Positions 28,010 through 36,586 of a stretch of 51,226 bases of DNA are shown piece by piece (the stretch's first letter is position 1; each line of letters opens with the position of its first letter). The stretch is from positions 1 to 51,226 of the forward strand of contig NZ_JAPUDY010000085.1 in assembly GCF_027492855.1 (NCBI RefSeq), given 5' to 3'. This DNA comes from Acidovorax sp. Its GTDB lineage: Bacteria; Pseudomonadota; Gammaproteobacteria; Burkholderiales; Burkholderiaceae_C. The position numbers and the translations under genes were made by a program. Under the pieces are notes generated by a model. That model was not told the DNA's origin. It worked only from the letters and a program-made list of their open reading frames with translations, and searched no databases.

Positions 28010-28087
28010 GACAAAAGCCGTTCACGCTGAGCCTGTCGAAGCGCCGCACAGGACTTCGACAGGCTCAGCCGGAACGGTTGTTTTGTC
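28010..28087. repeat. REP-like palindromic repeat, copy C
   Basis: The unit at 28018-28077, beginning CCGTTCACGCTGAGCCTGTC and ending in GAACGG, is flanked by GACAAAA at 28010-28016 and TTTTGTC at 28081-28087. Together they form a long hairpin between the converging symporter and Nudix genes, where it may also act as a terminator. Confidence 0.8.
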
Positions 28088-28118
28088 TATTGGAAGGCCA
28101 AGGGGACATGCGCCCCCA

Positions 28119-28946
28119 TCACGCCCCCAGAAACCCCGCGATCACCAGCCCCGCCTCTGGCGTGAACTGGCCTTGCGCCACGCGCTGGCGCACGGTGTCC
28201 AGGGTCAGTAGTTCGAAGCGTTCGACCTCGCCGTCCTGGTTGGCGGGTTCCATGCCCTCGGGCACCTGGGCGCAAAACCAGTCGATGCGCTCGCGCATAT
28301 GGCCCGCGCCGCCACCCTCGCGGCTCGTGCGGCTGAAGTCCACATGGCCGCCGTGGCGCACACCGTGCAGCGCGTCCACCTTGAGGCCCGCCTCTTCCCA
28401 GGTTTCGCGCGCCAGCGCCTCTGGCAGCGTGTCGGCGGCCGAGACCATGCCGCCCATGAGCGTGTCCCACAGGCCGGGGTTGGTGGGCTTGCTCATCGCA
28501 CGCTTTTGCACCCACATGCGGCCGTCGGGCGCCAGGCCCACCAGGTGCACGGCGCGGGTGGCAACGCCCAGCACACGCACGGCGCCGCGCTCCACCGTGC
28601 CCACCCGCTCGCCCTCTGGGTTGCACACGGCCAGTTGCTCGTCGCGCCAGGGGCCACACAGGTCCGCTTCGCGCAGGGCTGCGGCCAGGGTGTTGAGGGC
28701 GTCGGTGGCGGCATCGGCCGGCACATCAAGGCACCAGGTCATCGCACCGGAATGCTCCTGATTTGATAGCTTATAGCGCTTATCCATCAAGCGCTGGAGG
28801 TCAATTTGATTCAAAAACCCCTCCACCACCGAGCCCACCACCTGCCCCGCCACCAGCAGCGCCTGGCGTGGCTGCGCGGGCGGCTGCTGGGCTGCCGCGC
28901 GCGCGGCGGCCAGCCAGCCGTCAAAGGTCGGTGTTGTCGTGTTCAC
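28119..28946 (-). CDS. Nudix hydrolase with N-terminal DUF4743 domain
   Basis: The 275-residue protein has a DUF4743 region (about residues 1-120) followed by a Nudix hydrolase domain. The Nudix box near 166-188 reads G-x5-D-x7-RETWEEAGL, with Asp in place of the first Glu of the consensus. Plant and yeast relatives with this architecture act on nucleoside diphosphates linked to another group, including damaged thiamine diphosphate; the substrate here is unknown. The GTG start at 28946 overlaps the stop codon of the quinone reductase gene (GTGA), so the two are translationally coupled. Residues 45-63 are encoded by a copy (R3) of the dispersed 55-bp element. Confidence 0.9.
   Translation of the reverse strand: MNTTTPTFDGWLAAARAAAQQPPAQPRQALLVAGQVVGSVVEGFLNQIDLQRLMDKRYKLSNQEHSGAMTWCLDVPADAATDALNTLAAALREADLCGPWRDEQLAVCNPEGERVGTVERGAVRVLGVATRAVHLVGLAPDGRMWVQKRAMSKPTNPGLWDTLMGGMVSAADTLPEALARETWEEAGLKVDALHGVRHGGHVDFSRTSREGGGAGHMRERIDWFCAQVPEGMEPANQDGEVERFELLTLDTVRQRVAQGQFTPEAGLVIAGFLGA
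28758..28815. repeat. 55-bp palindromic element, copy R3 inside the Nudix gene
   Basis: In plus orientation: TTTGATAGCTTATAGCGCTT then ATCCATC then AAGCGCTGGAGG. All key parts of the element are present. The host gene reads through it in frame on the minus strand, giving an odd RLMDKRYKLSNQ stretch in the DUF4743 domain. Confidence 0.75.
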
Positions 28947-29926
28947 AGCGTGAGGATGGTGCTGCCCGTGGTCTTGCGCGCCTCCAGGTCGCGGTGCGCC
29001 TGTTGCACGTCGGCCAAGGGGTAGCGCTGGTCGATGTGGATCTTCACTTGTCCGCTCGCCACCACGGCAAACAGCTCGTCGGCCATGGCCTGGGTGCTTT
29101 CGCGCGTGGCGATGTGGGTGAACAGCGTCTGGCGCGTGACGTAGAGCGAGCCCTTGGCGCCCAGCGAGCCCGGCGCGAACGGCGCCACGGGGCCCGAGGC
29201 ATTGCCGAAGCTGGCCATCAGGCCAAAAGGCCGCAGGCAGTCGAGCGACTTGTCCCATGTATCTTTGCCCACCGAGTCATAAACCACCTTCACGCCCTTG
29301 CCGCCGGTGATCTCCTTCACGCGGGCGGCGAAGTCCTCCGTGTTGTAGTTGATCGCGTGCGCCGCGCCGTTGTCCCGCACCAGCTGGCACTTGGCATCGC
29401 TGCCCGCCGTGCCGATGAGTACGAGGCCCAGGGCCTTGGCCCATTGCGTGGCGATCAGGCCCACGCCCCCGGCGGCGGCGTGAAAGAGCACTGGGTCGCC
29501 AGGCAACAAGCCCTCCACGGGCAGCGTCTTCTTGAGCAGGTACTGCGCCGTCAGGCCCTTGAGCATCATGGCTGCGCCGGTTTCGAAGCTGATGGCGTCG
29601 GGCAGCTTGCACACGCATTTCGCGGGCATCACGCGCACTTCGCAATACGCGCCGGGCGGCTGGCTGGCGTAGGCGGCGCGGTCGCCCGCCTTGAGGTGCG
29701 TAACGCCCTCGCCCACGGCCTCGACCACACCCGCGGCCTCCATGCCGATGCCTGCAGGCATGTTCAAGGGATACAGGCCGGTGCGGTGGTAAACGTCGAT
29801 GAAATTGAGGCCGATGGCGTGGTGGCGGATGCGGACCTCGCCGGGGCCGGGCTCGCCCACGGTGACGTCAACGATGTGGAGTTCTTCGGGACCGCCGTGC
29901 TGGCGGATCTGGACGGCAAGGCTCAT
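28943..29926 (-). CDS. NADPH:quinone oxidoreductase, zinc-independent MDR family
   Basis: The 327-residue cytoplasmic protein is of the quinone oxidoreductase (QOR/zeta-crystallin) branch of the medium-chain dehydrogenase/reductase superfamily. It reduces quinones with NADPH, usually by one electron. It has the N-terminal GroES-like half (GLNFIDVYHRTGLYP) and a Rossmann half with AAAGGVGLIATQWAKALG. The zinc-ligand cysteines of alcohol dehydrogenases are absent. The ATG at 29926 has an AGGAG site 8 nt upstream. It is co-transcribed with the Nudix gene, with which it overlaps. It is divergent from the EamA exporter gene. Confidence 0.93.
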   Translation of the reverse strand: MSLAVQIRQHGGPEELHIVDVTVGEPGPGEVRIRHHAIGLNFIDVYHRTGLYPLNMPAGIGMEAAGVVEAVGEGVTHLKAGDRAAYASQPPGAYCEVRVMPAKCVCKLPDAISFETGAAMMLKGLTAQYLLKKTLPVEGLLPGDPVLFHAAAGGVGLIATQWAKALGLVLIGTAGSDAKCQLVRDNGAAHAINYNTEDFAARVKEITGGKGVKVVYDSVGKDTWDKSLDCLRPFGLMASFGNASGPVAPFAPGSLGAKGSLYVTRQTLFTHIATRESTQAMADELFAVVASGQVKIHIDQRYPLADVQQAHRDLEARKTTGSTILTL

Positions 29927-30076
29927 GGCTGGCTGCTCCTGTAACGGGTGAGAAAACGGCGGCCATCCTGCCACGAATCGCGCCAGCCTGCCGCCAGCCG
30001 CCCAGGTGCCGCAGCGCGCCAAGGTCTTCTTGCCAAATGTGGCATGGCAAGGCGCAGGCCGCTACAGTGCTGGCCC

Positions 30077-30976
30077 ATGACGCAAAAACTCACACCCGGC
30101 ACGGCCGTGCTGCTGGTGATACCGCCCCTGCTGTGGGCGGGCAATGCCGTGGTGGGGCGGCTGGTGCATGACCTGATCCCGCCCATCACGCTCAATTTCA
30201 TCCGCTGGGTGCTGGCCTTCGCCATCCTGCTGCCGCTGGCCCATGGCGTGCTGCGCGCAGGCAGCCCGCTGTGGCCGCACTGGCGCCGCTATGCGCTGCT
30301 GGGGCTGCTGGGCATCGGGGCCTACAACGCGCTGCAATACATGGCGCTGCAAACCTCCACGCCCATCAACGTGACGCTGGTGGGCTCCAGCATGCCGGTG
30401 TGGATGCTGGCCGTGGGGGCGCTGTTCTTCGGCGCGGTCGTGACGCGGCGCCAGGTGATGGGTGCGCTGCTGTCGATGTGTGGCGTGCTGCTGGTGCTGA
30501 GCCGGGGCGAGTGGCAACAACTGCTGGCCTTCCGCCTGGTGCCGGGCGATGTGTTCATGCTGCTGGCCACTGTCTCGTGGGCGTTCTACAGCTGGCTGCT
30601 GGCGCGCACCAGCGAGCCCGCCAGCATCCGCAGCGACTGGGCCGCGTTTTTGATGGCGCAGATGGTGTTCGGCCTGGCCTGGTCGGGCAGTTTTGCCGGG
30701 GCCGAGTGGGCCAGCGGCCGCACACACATCGAATGGGGCTGGCCGCTGGCCGCCGCGCTGGCCTTCATCGCCGTGGGGCCTGCGGTGCTGGCCTATCGCT
30801 GCTGGGGCGTGGGCGTGCAGCGGGCGGGGCCTGCGGTGGCGGGCTTTTTTGTCAACCTCACGCCGCTGTTCGCGGGCGTGCTGTCGGCGGCCTTTCTGGG
30901 CGAGACGCCCCAACTGTTCCACGGCGTAGCGTTCGCGTTGATCGTGGGCGGCATCGTGGTGTCGTCGCGGCGCTGA
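30077..30976 (+). CDS. EamA-family (DMT superfamily) transporter
   Basis: A 299-residue inner-membrane protein with ten predicted hydrophobic helices in two EamA repeats. The first repeat begins LLVIPPLLWAGNAVVGRLV and contains ALQYMALQTSTPINVTLVGSSMPVW; the second ends NLTPLFAGVLSAAFLGE. Members export amino acids or other small metabolites by proton antiport. The compound cannot be predicted. The ATG at 30077 places the first helix soon after the N terminus, as in the family. The gene is divergent from the quinone reductase gene and convergent with the GGDEF/EAL gene. Confidence 0.9.
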   Translation: MTQKLTPGTAVLLVIPPLLWAGNAVVGRLVHDLIPPITLNFIRWVLAFAILLPLAHGVLRAGSPLWPHWRRYALLGLLGIGAYNALQYMALQTSTPINVTLVGSSMPVWMLAVGALFFGAVVTRRQVMGALLSMCGVLLVLSRGEWQQLLAFRLVPGDVFMLLATVSWAFYSWLLARTSEPASIRSDWAAFLMAQMVFGLAWSGSFAGAEWASGRTHIEWGWPLAAALAFIAVGPAVLAYRCWGVGVQRAGPAVAGFFVNLTPLFAGVLSAAFLGETPQLFHGVAFALIVGGIVVSSRR

Positions 30977-31012
30977 CGATGGCGATGGCCCTGGACGATT
31001 GTGAGTAAAAAA

Positions 31013-31065
31013 GGGGCCTACCGCTTATTCCATCAGCGCGACAAGCTATTAAAAATATAGCAAAA
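31013..31065. repeat. 55-bp palindromic element, copy R4
   Basis: In reverse orientation: GCTATATTTTTAATAGCTTG, then CGCGCTG and AATAAGCGGTAGGCC. Both inner palindromes (GCTAT/ATAGC and GCGCT/AAGCG) are recognisable. It lies between two converging genes and could form a terminator-like hairpin. Confidence 0.7.
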
Positions 31066-31094
31066 ACACAGCGCGGCGCACCCAGCTGCCGTGC

Positions 31095-33770
31095 TCACCC
31101 CTGCCCGCCCGGCACAGCCAAGGCTTCTATCACGGCCTCCAGTTGGGCCACGGGGGTGGGGCGGCCAAACAGGTAGCCCTGGAAGAACACGCAGCCGTGC
31201 GCGGCCAGGAAGCTCTTTTGCGCTTCGGTCTCCACGCCTTCCGCAATCACATCGAGCTCCAGGTTGCGCGCCATGCCCAAAATGGTCTGCACGATCACGT
31301 CGTCGGTGTGCCGCACGCCCAGATTGCGCACAAAGGACTGATCGATCTTGAGCTGGTCCAGCGGCAGCCGCGTGAGGTAGGCCAGCGATGAATAGCCGGT
31401 GCCAAAGTCGTCCACCGAAAAGCGCACGCCCTTGGTCTTGAGCAGGCCGATCTTGGCAATGGTGTCGTCCACGTTGTCCAGCACCAGCGATTCGGTGAGT
31501 TCGAGCTTGAGCAGGTGGGGCCGCGCGCCCGTCTCGCGCAGCACCTCGACGACCCGCGCCACGAAGTCGCGCTGGCGGAACTGCCGCGCGCTCACGTTGA
31601 CCGACAGTTGCAGGTGCCGGTAGTGCTCATTGCCCTCCCAGGCGGCCAGTTGTTCGCAGGCGGTGCGCAGCACCCAGTGGCCCATGGGCACGATGAGCTC
31701 GCTTTCCTCGGCCACGCCGATGAAGGCGCCGGGCGCCACCAGCCCGCGCTCAGGGTGCTGCCAGCGGATCAGCGCTTCGGCTCCCACGATGCGGCCGTCC
31801 AGGTGGAATTGCGGCTGGTAATGCAACACAAACTGGCGCCCCGTCAGCGCCGCCTGCAGGTCCCCTTCGAGCTGCGCACGCAGGCTGATGGCGATCTGCA
31901 TCTGCGGGTCGAAGAAACACAGCGCGTTGCGCCCCTGCGACTTGACCTGGTACATGGCGATGTCGGCCTGCTTGAGCAGATCGACCGAAGACTGGATCTG
32001 CCCGCCCAACAAGGTGGCACCAATGCTGGGCGTGCTGTGGTGGGCATGACCCCCCAGCGTGTAGGGCACGTTCAGCTTGCGCAGGATTTTTTCGCCCACG
32101 CGGCGGGCATAGGCGGCCGCGTCCTCGCTGGTGGTCGACAGGTCGGTGAGCATGACCACGAACTCGTCGCCCCCCAACCGCGCCACCGTGTCTTCGCGCC
32201 GCACGCAGGTTTTCAGGCGCTGCGCCACCTGCTGCAGCAGCATGTCCCCCACCTCATGGCCCCGTGTGTCGTTCAAGGTCTTGAAGTGGTCCAGATCGAG
32301 GAACAGCAAGGCCCCATATTGCGCGCTGCGCACACTGGCGGCAATGGCCTGCTGCATCCGGTCCATGAGCAAGCGGCGGTTGGGCAGGTTGGTCAGTGGG
32401 TCGTAGAAGGCGAGGTTTTCGATCTCGGCGCCCGCCCGCCGCAGGGCGGTGACGTCGTGGTAGCTGATGACGATGCCCCCGTCGGGCGTGGTGCGCTCCG
32501 TGATCTGGACGGTGCGGCCGTTGGAGTACACCTGCTCGTGTGGCTCCTGCTGTTGTTTTTGCTGCTGCCTGAGCATGCGCTGCTCCACCCAGCGCTCGTG
32601 CTCATGGCTGGCAAGGCGCGGGTGGTGGTGCTTGACGGTTTCTTCGATCACCGCCCGAAAAGGCATCTGCGGCGCGATGATGCCTTTGAGCCAGGGGAAG
32701 ATGACCTCGAACTGGCTGTTCCACTGCACCACGCGGTTGTCGCTGTCGAGCAGCAAAAAGCCGCTGACCATGGACTCCAGCGCCTGATCAAGCGTGGCCT
32801 TGGACTGCGCGATGGCAACACGCGCCTGCGACAGGCGGTTCAGGTAGCGCAAGGCCAGCACGCCCGCCGCCAGGATCATGGCGATGAAAAGCAGCGCGGT
32901 CAGCGCGATGGCATCCCGCTGGTCACGCCAATCGCTCAGCGCCTCGTGCAGCGGAATGCTCGCGGAAACCCGCAAGTCCTGGTACAGGATGGGCCGATAG
33001 ACCACCAGCGCCGGGTCGCCGGTGAGGCGCGCTGGCGCTTTCCAGTCCAAACCCAGGTCCGTGATCTCGGCCAGCGGCGGCGACAGCGTGAGCACGGAGC
33101 TTTCCTCACGGCCGGGCCCTCCGAACAACAGCTCGCCCCCGGCCCGCTCCAGCGTGACTTGCAGGCCGCGAATGTCCACCCCCTGGAGCAGCACCGAACT
33201 CAATGCACCCACCGGCAATTCGGCCACGGCCGCCACACGCGTGTTGTCGGCCAGCCGAAGGTGGCGCGCCACATACAGGACACGCTCAGAGCTGGCGAAA
33301 CTGACCACCGGGGCACTGACCATCAAGGTGGACACGGGCTGTCCCAGCACCGACTCCAGGAACCCTGTCGGCAATTGCACCTTCAGGTCGCTGCCCGACG
33401 GGTCGGAAGACGCCAGGGGCTTGCCGGTGTCGTCCAGCAAGGTGACGTAACGCACCATCAGGTTCTGGCGCGTGGAACTGCGCAAGCGTTGGTTGGCGGT
33501 GGTGGTATCGATCCAGGTGACCACGGCATCCGACAGCCCCAGCAGTTCATCGACGCTGGCCAGCAGCACGTCCACAGCCAGCAGCGACCGATTGAGTGCA
33601 GCCTCGCCGCCCGCGACGAAGCGCGTGGCCTGCACCGCACTATCGTCCAGCGCGACCTTGCGGGCGTTCCAGGCCACCGCTGCGGCCACCAGCATCACGG
33701 CCACTACAAATACCACGACCGCAGCCCACACGAAGGCCTTGATGCGAAGTGGCGTTGTAGGCTCCTTCAT
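31095..33770 (-). CDS. Membrane c-di-GMP enzyme with periplasmic sensor, PAS, GGDEF and EAL domains
   Basis: The 891-residue protein has membrane helices at about 12-33 and 288-308 bounding a periplasmic sensor of about 250 residues (possibly Cache-like). A cytoplasmic PAS domain (about 325-445) comes next, then GGDEF (445-620) and EAL (635-885). The GGDEF motif at 533-537 is intact, with an inhibitory I-site RRED at 524-527. The EAL motif at 665-667 and later DDFGTGYSSL and EGVET look intact. Both synthesis and breakdown of c-di-GMP are therefore possible. A Gln-rich stretch at about 402-408 lies in the PAS region. It starts 4 nt after a DctP-like binding protein gene, suggesting that protein delivers the signal. 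Confidence 0.93.
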   Translation of the reverse strand: MKEPTTPLRIKAFVWAAVVVFVVAVMLVAAAVAWNARKVALDDSAVQATRFVAGGEAALNRSLLAVDVLLASVDELLGLSDAVVTWIDTTTANQRLRSSTRQNLMVRYVTLLDDTGKPLASSDPSGSDLKVQLPTGFLESVLGQPVSTLMVSAPVVSFASSERVLYVARHLRLADNTRVAAVAELPVGALSSVLLQGVDIRGLQVTLERAGGELLFGGPGREESSVLTLSPPLAEITDLGLDWKAPARLTGDPALVVYRPILYQDLRVSASIPLHEALSDWRDQRDAIALTALLFIAMILAAGVLALRYLNRLSQARVAIAQSKATLDQALESMVSGFLLLDSDNRVVQWNSQFEVIFPWLKGIIAPQMPFRAVIEETVKHHHPRLASHEHERWVEQRMLRQQQKQQQEPHEQVYSNGRTVQITERTTPDGGIVISYHDVTALRRAGAEIENLAFYDPLTNLPNRRLLMDRMQQAIAASVRSAQYGALLFLDLDHFKTLNDTRGHEVGDMLLQQVAQRLKTCVRREDTVARLGGDEFVVMLTDLSTTSEDAAAYARRVGEKILRKLNVPYTLGGHAHHSTPSIGATLLGGQIQSSVDLLKQADIAMYQVKSQGRNALCFFDPQMQIAISLRAQLEGDLQAALTGRQFVLHYQPQFHLDGRIVGAEALIRWQHPERGLVAPGAFIGVAEESELIVPMGHWVLRTACEQLAAWEGNEHYRHLQLSVNVSARQFRQRDFVARVVEVLRETGARPHLLKLELTESLVLDNVDDTIAKIGLLKTKGVRFSVDDFGTGYSSLAYLTRLPLDQLKIDQSFVRNLGVRHTDDVIVQTILGMARNLELDVIAEGVETEAQKSFLAAHGCVFFQGYLFGRPTPVAQLEAVIEALAVPGGQG

Positions 33771-33774
33771 TGAT

Positions 33775-34872
33775 TCATTTCACGGGAGCTGCCATCAGGC
33801 CACGCGCAGGGCCGATCGTCTGGTTCCAGGCCTGGACACAGCGCGCACCGCAGCGCTGTATCCAGCGCGGCAGCACGGTAGAGGCCAGGATCGTCTGGCG
33901 GTTGTGCTCATCCTGGGCGGACACCGGCACCACCACCATCGCGCCCTTGGTGCCCCTGGTGCAGGTGGGCGCACCCCGGTTGCAGGCCATGCCGTCGGCC
34001 GTTTCACGCTCGGACTCGGCCCAGATGGCGGACTCCAGCCGGGGCAACTCGCGCTTGAGCAGATCACGCAGTTCGGACGGCAAACCCGACCATGCGGCCT
34101 GGTTGGCCCCGAAAATAGCCAGCCCCCAGGTAAGAGGCAAGGCATGCACGTGGGTGGTCAGCTTGGGCAACCCCAGAACGTTGCCCGACATGGTGCCCGT
34201 GACCACGCATTCGGTCGTGCCGGCCTCCAGGCTGGGCACGATCTGGGAAAAACTGGTCAACACCGGCGTGCCACCCAAGGCCCCCACGAAGTCGGCCTGC
34301 GTGGACGAGGACACACGAACGCGGCGCCCCGACAGCTCAGACAGCGAGCGCAAGGGGGCCTTGCAGAAAACCACCTGTGCGGGGTAGACATAAATCGCCA
34401 GTGCCTCCACACCATGCTGCTCGCGCAGGGCCTTTTCGAGATAAGGGCGGAACGCGGTGAGCGTGGTCTTGAGCGTGGCGATGTCAGGGTTCAGCCCTGC
34501 AAGATCGGGGGCGGTGTACTCGGGGTACTGCGACGTGAACGAGCTCATCAAGGTGGTACCAAACGGCACCACGCCCAATTGCAGCAGCCGCAGCATCTCG
34601 TTGCCCGGCACGCCCGCCTGGTCAAAGGGCACGATCTCGGCCTGGAACTTGCCACCACTCAGGCGAGACAGCTCCTTGCTCCAAAACGGCTCTTCCTGCC
34701 GGGTGTACTGGTTCACCCCCGCCAGCCCGCCTACCACACGCAGTTTGTAGACCTTGGCGCCACCCGCCAACGGCTCTGCGGCAAACACGCCCACACAAGC
34801 GCCCAATGCCACGCACAGAAGCGCCGCACGGCGAAGCAGGCGGGGGATCAGGGCGTTGGACTCTTGATACAT
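33775..34872 (-). CDS. TRAP-type (DctP family) solute-binding protein, orphan
   Basis: A 365-residue periplasmic protein with a signal peptide (hydrophobic AALLCVALGACVGVFAA, cut near residue 32). Its DctP-type fold is seen in the segment spanning YTRQEEPFWSKELSRLSGG and the later SQIVPSLEAGTTECVVTG. Such proteins bind carboxylates or similar solutes for TRAP transporters, but no dctQ or dctM permease gene is nearby. The gene instead precedes the GGDEF/EAL gene by 4 nt, so a signalling role is likely. The C-terminal CNRGAPTC could form a disulphide. The ATG at 34872 is favoured over one ten codons upstream because it gives a normal signal peptide. Confidence 0.85.
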   Translation of the reverse strand: MYQESNALIPRLLRRAALLCVALGACVGVFAAEPLAGGAKVYKLRVVGGLAGVNQYTRQEEPFWSKELSRLSGGKFQAEIVPFDQAGVPGNEMLRLLQLGVVPFGTTLMSSFTSQYPEYTAPDLAGLNPDIATLKTTLTAFRPYLEKALREQHGVEALAIYVYPAQVVFCKAPLRSLSELSGRRVRVSSSTQADFVGALGGTPVLTSFSQIVPSLEAGTTECVVTGTMSGNVLGLPKLTTHVHALPLTWGLAIFGANQAAWSGLPSELRDLLKRELPRLESAIWAESERETADGMACNRGAPTCTRGTKGAMVVVPVSAQDEHNRQTILASTVLPRWIQRCGARCVQAWNQTIGPARGLMAAPVK

Positions 34873-35048
34873 GGCAACAATCAGAACCCAATTAAGAAAC
34901 AATTCGGAAACAGTATTTCATTAATTTCGCAATCCGAAAGGCAAGCTGTCGGCAAAACACCACGTGCAAGCCTTGAACAGAACCAACGAACAGCGCAATG
35001 CATGAAAACACCTACCGAAATCTACCTCATCGGCCGAGGTTTGCATTA

Positions 35049-35888
35049 TCAGAAAGTGCCAGGGTAGGCGCCTCCGTCCGCCAGCACGTTCTGCCCCGTC
35101 ATGTAACCCGCCTGCATGCTGCACAAGAAAGCGCAGATCGCGCCAAACTCGTCGGCCGTGCCGTAGCGCCCCGCCGGAATCTGCGCCTGCTGGGCGGCAC
35201 GCACGTCATCCACGCTTTTGCCCGCCTTGCCCGCGGCGGCCGTCACGGTGGCTGCCAAGCGATCGGTGTCGAACTTGCCGGGCAGCAGGTTGTTGATGGT
35301 CACGCCCCGCGCCGCGATCTTGCTGCGCGACACCCCGGCCACAAAACCCGTGAGGCCGCTGCGCGCGCCGTTGGACAGGCCCAGGATGTCGATGGGCGCC
35401 TTCACTGCGCTCGACGTGATGTTGACGATGCGGCCAAAACCACGCTCTGCCATGCCGTCCACCGTGGCCTGGATGAGCTCGATGGGCGTGAGCATGTTGG
35501 CATCCACCGCCTTGATCCATGCATCGCGGTTCCACTCGCGGAAATCGCCCGTGGGCGGCCCCCCAGCGTTCGTGACCACGATGTCGAAATCGCGCCCAGG
35601 GCCGCCCGCCACCGAGAACACCGCATCGCGCCCCTCGGGGGTAGTGATGTCGGCGGCGACGGCAAGTACCTGGGGCTTGAGAACCTTGGAGTCATTTTGA
35701 CCTCTAGCGCTTGATTGATCTGCGCTGGCAGCTATTAATTGAATAGCAGCCTGATCCAATGCACCGGCATTGCGGGCGTTGATGACCACGTTCACGCCCT
35801 CGCGCACCAGCGCCAGCGCACATCCATAGCCCAATCCCTTGCTGGCACCACACACCAGCGCCCATTTGCCTGCAATACCCAAATCCAT
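35049..35888 (-). CDS. Atypical short-chain dehydrogenase/reductase lacking the YxxxK motif
   Basis: A 279-residue Rossmann-fold protein with the cofactor motif GASKGLGYG at 14-22, NAGG at 107-110 and a C-terminal GQNVLADGG. The catalytic Tyr-x-x-x-Lys position reads SNGAR at 172-176, so Tyr and Lys are Ser and Arg. This is the pattern of the BKR-like SDR subgroup described as lacking the catalytic tetrad, so the activity is uncertain. About 20 residues from 48 on are encoded by copy R5 of the dispersed 55-bp element, lengthening a loop after the second beta strand. The ATG at 35888 has AGGAG 7 nt upstream. It is divergent from the SH3 gene. Confidence 0.88.
   Translation of the reverse strand: MDLGIAGKWALVCGASKGLGYGCALALVREGVNVVINARNAGALDQAAIQLIAASADQSSARGQNDSKVLKPQVLAVAADITTPEGRDAVFSVAGGPGRDFDIVVTNAGGPPTGDFREWNRDAWIKAVDANMLTPIELIQATVDGMAERGFGRIVNITSSAVKAPIDILGLSNGARSGLTGFVAGVSRSKIAARGVTINNLLPGKFDTDRLAATVTAAAGKAGKSVDDVRAAQQAQIPAGRYGTADEFGAICAFLCSMQAGYMTGQNVLADGGAYPGTF
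35691..35750. repeat. 55-bp palindromic element, copy R5 inside the SDR gene
   Basis: In reverse orientation: GCTATTCAATTAATAGCTGC, then CAGCGCAGATCAATCAAGCG, then CTAGAGGTCAAAATGAC. It is one of the best preserved copies and lies wholly inside the coding region, in frame. Confidence 0.8.
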
Positions 35889-35952
35889 AACAATCTCCTG
35901 TTCTTGCGCTGCGCCCTGCAGCCCTGGCAAATCATAAGTGGAGAGTTGCAAG

Positions 35953-36570
35953 ATGAAATGGCTGCATTGCAGAGCCCTGGCCGCCTGGCTGGCATGTGCC
36001 GCACTGGCCCTTTTGGCAGGCGCTGCGCAAGCGCAGGATGCAGCCGTGGTCAAGCGCGCCACGCAGTTGCGCGACAGCCCCGCCGAAACCGGTGCCAGCG
36101 TAGCGCCCCTGGAGGCAAACACCGTTGTTACCCGCAGCAGCGAGCGCAAGGGCCCCTGGACCAAGGTGAGCACCCCCCAGGGCGCCACGGGCTGGGTGCA
36201 CATGTTTGACCTGGGCCCGCAATCGGGTGCCGCAGCAGCCAGCAACAACGCGGCCACCGGCGGCCTGCGCAGCCTGGGCGGCCTGTTCGGTGGCAACAGC
36301 GGCAACACCACCGCCACATCGACCGTGGGCATTCGTGGCCTGGGCGCTGAAGACATTGCCAAGGCACAACCCAACCCGGCCGCCGTGAGCCAGGCTGAGG
36401 GCCTGCGCGTGAATGCGGACCAGGCACGCCAGTTCGCCAGCAACGCCGCCTTGCAGCCACGCACCGTGCCGCCGCTGGCCGAGCCGCCACGCCCATCGTC
36501 ATCCAGCGGAGGATCGGGGGCTGCAGGCTCGTCGAACAACCCGTCGGACCCCAACTTCAGCCCCAACTAA
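35953..36570 (+). CDS. Exported bacterial SH3-domain protein
   Basis: A 205-residue protein with a signal peptide (cut near AAQA at 27). An SH3_3-type domain covers about residues 28-95 (VVKRATQLRDSPAETGASVAPLEANT then WTKVSTPQGATGWVHMFDL). The rest is a low-complexity Gly/Ser/Asn/Pro tail. Such domains usually bind peptidoglycan or proteins in the periplasm. The ATG at 35953 is used because a GGAG site lies 9 nt before it. The M48 peptidase gene starts 16 nt after its stop, so the two likely form an operon and may act together at the envelope. Confidence 0.85.
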   Translation: MKWLHCRALAAWLACAALALLAGAAQAQDAAVVKRATQLRDSPAETGASVAPLEANTVVTRSSERKGPWTKVSTPQGATGWVHMFDLGPQSGAAAASNNAATGGLRSLGGLFGGNSGNTTATSTVGIRGLGAEDIAKAQPNPAAVSQAEGLRVNADQARQFASNAALQPRTVPPLAEPPRPSSSSGGSGAAGSSNNPSDPNFSPN

Positions 36571-36586
36571 CCCGGAGCTGCCACCC

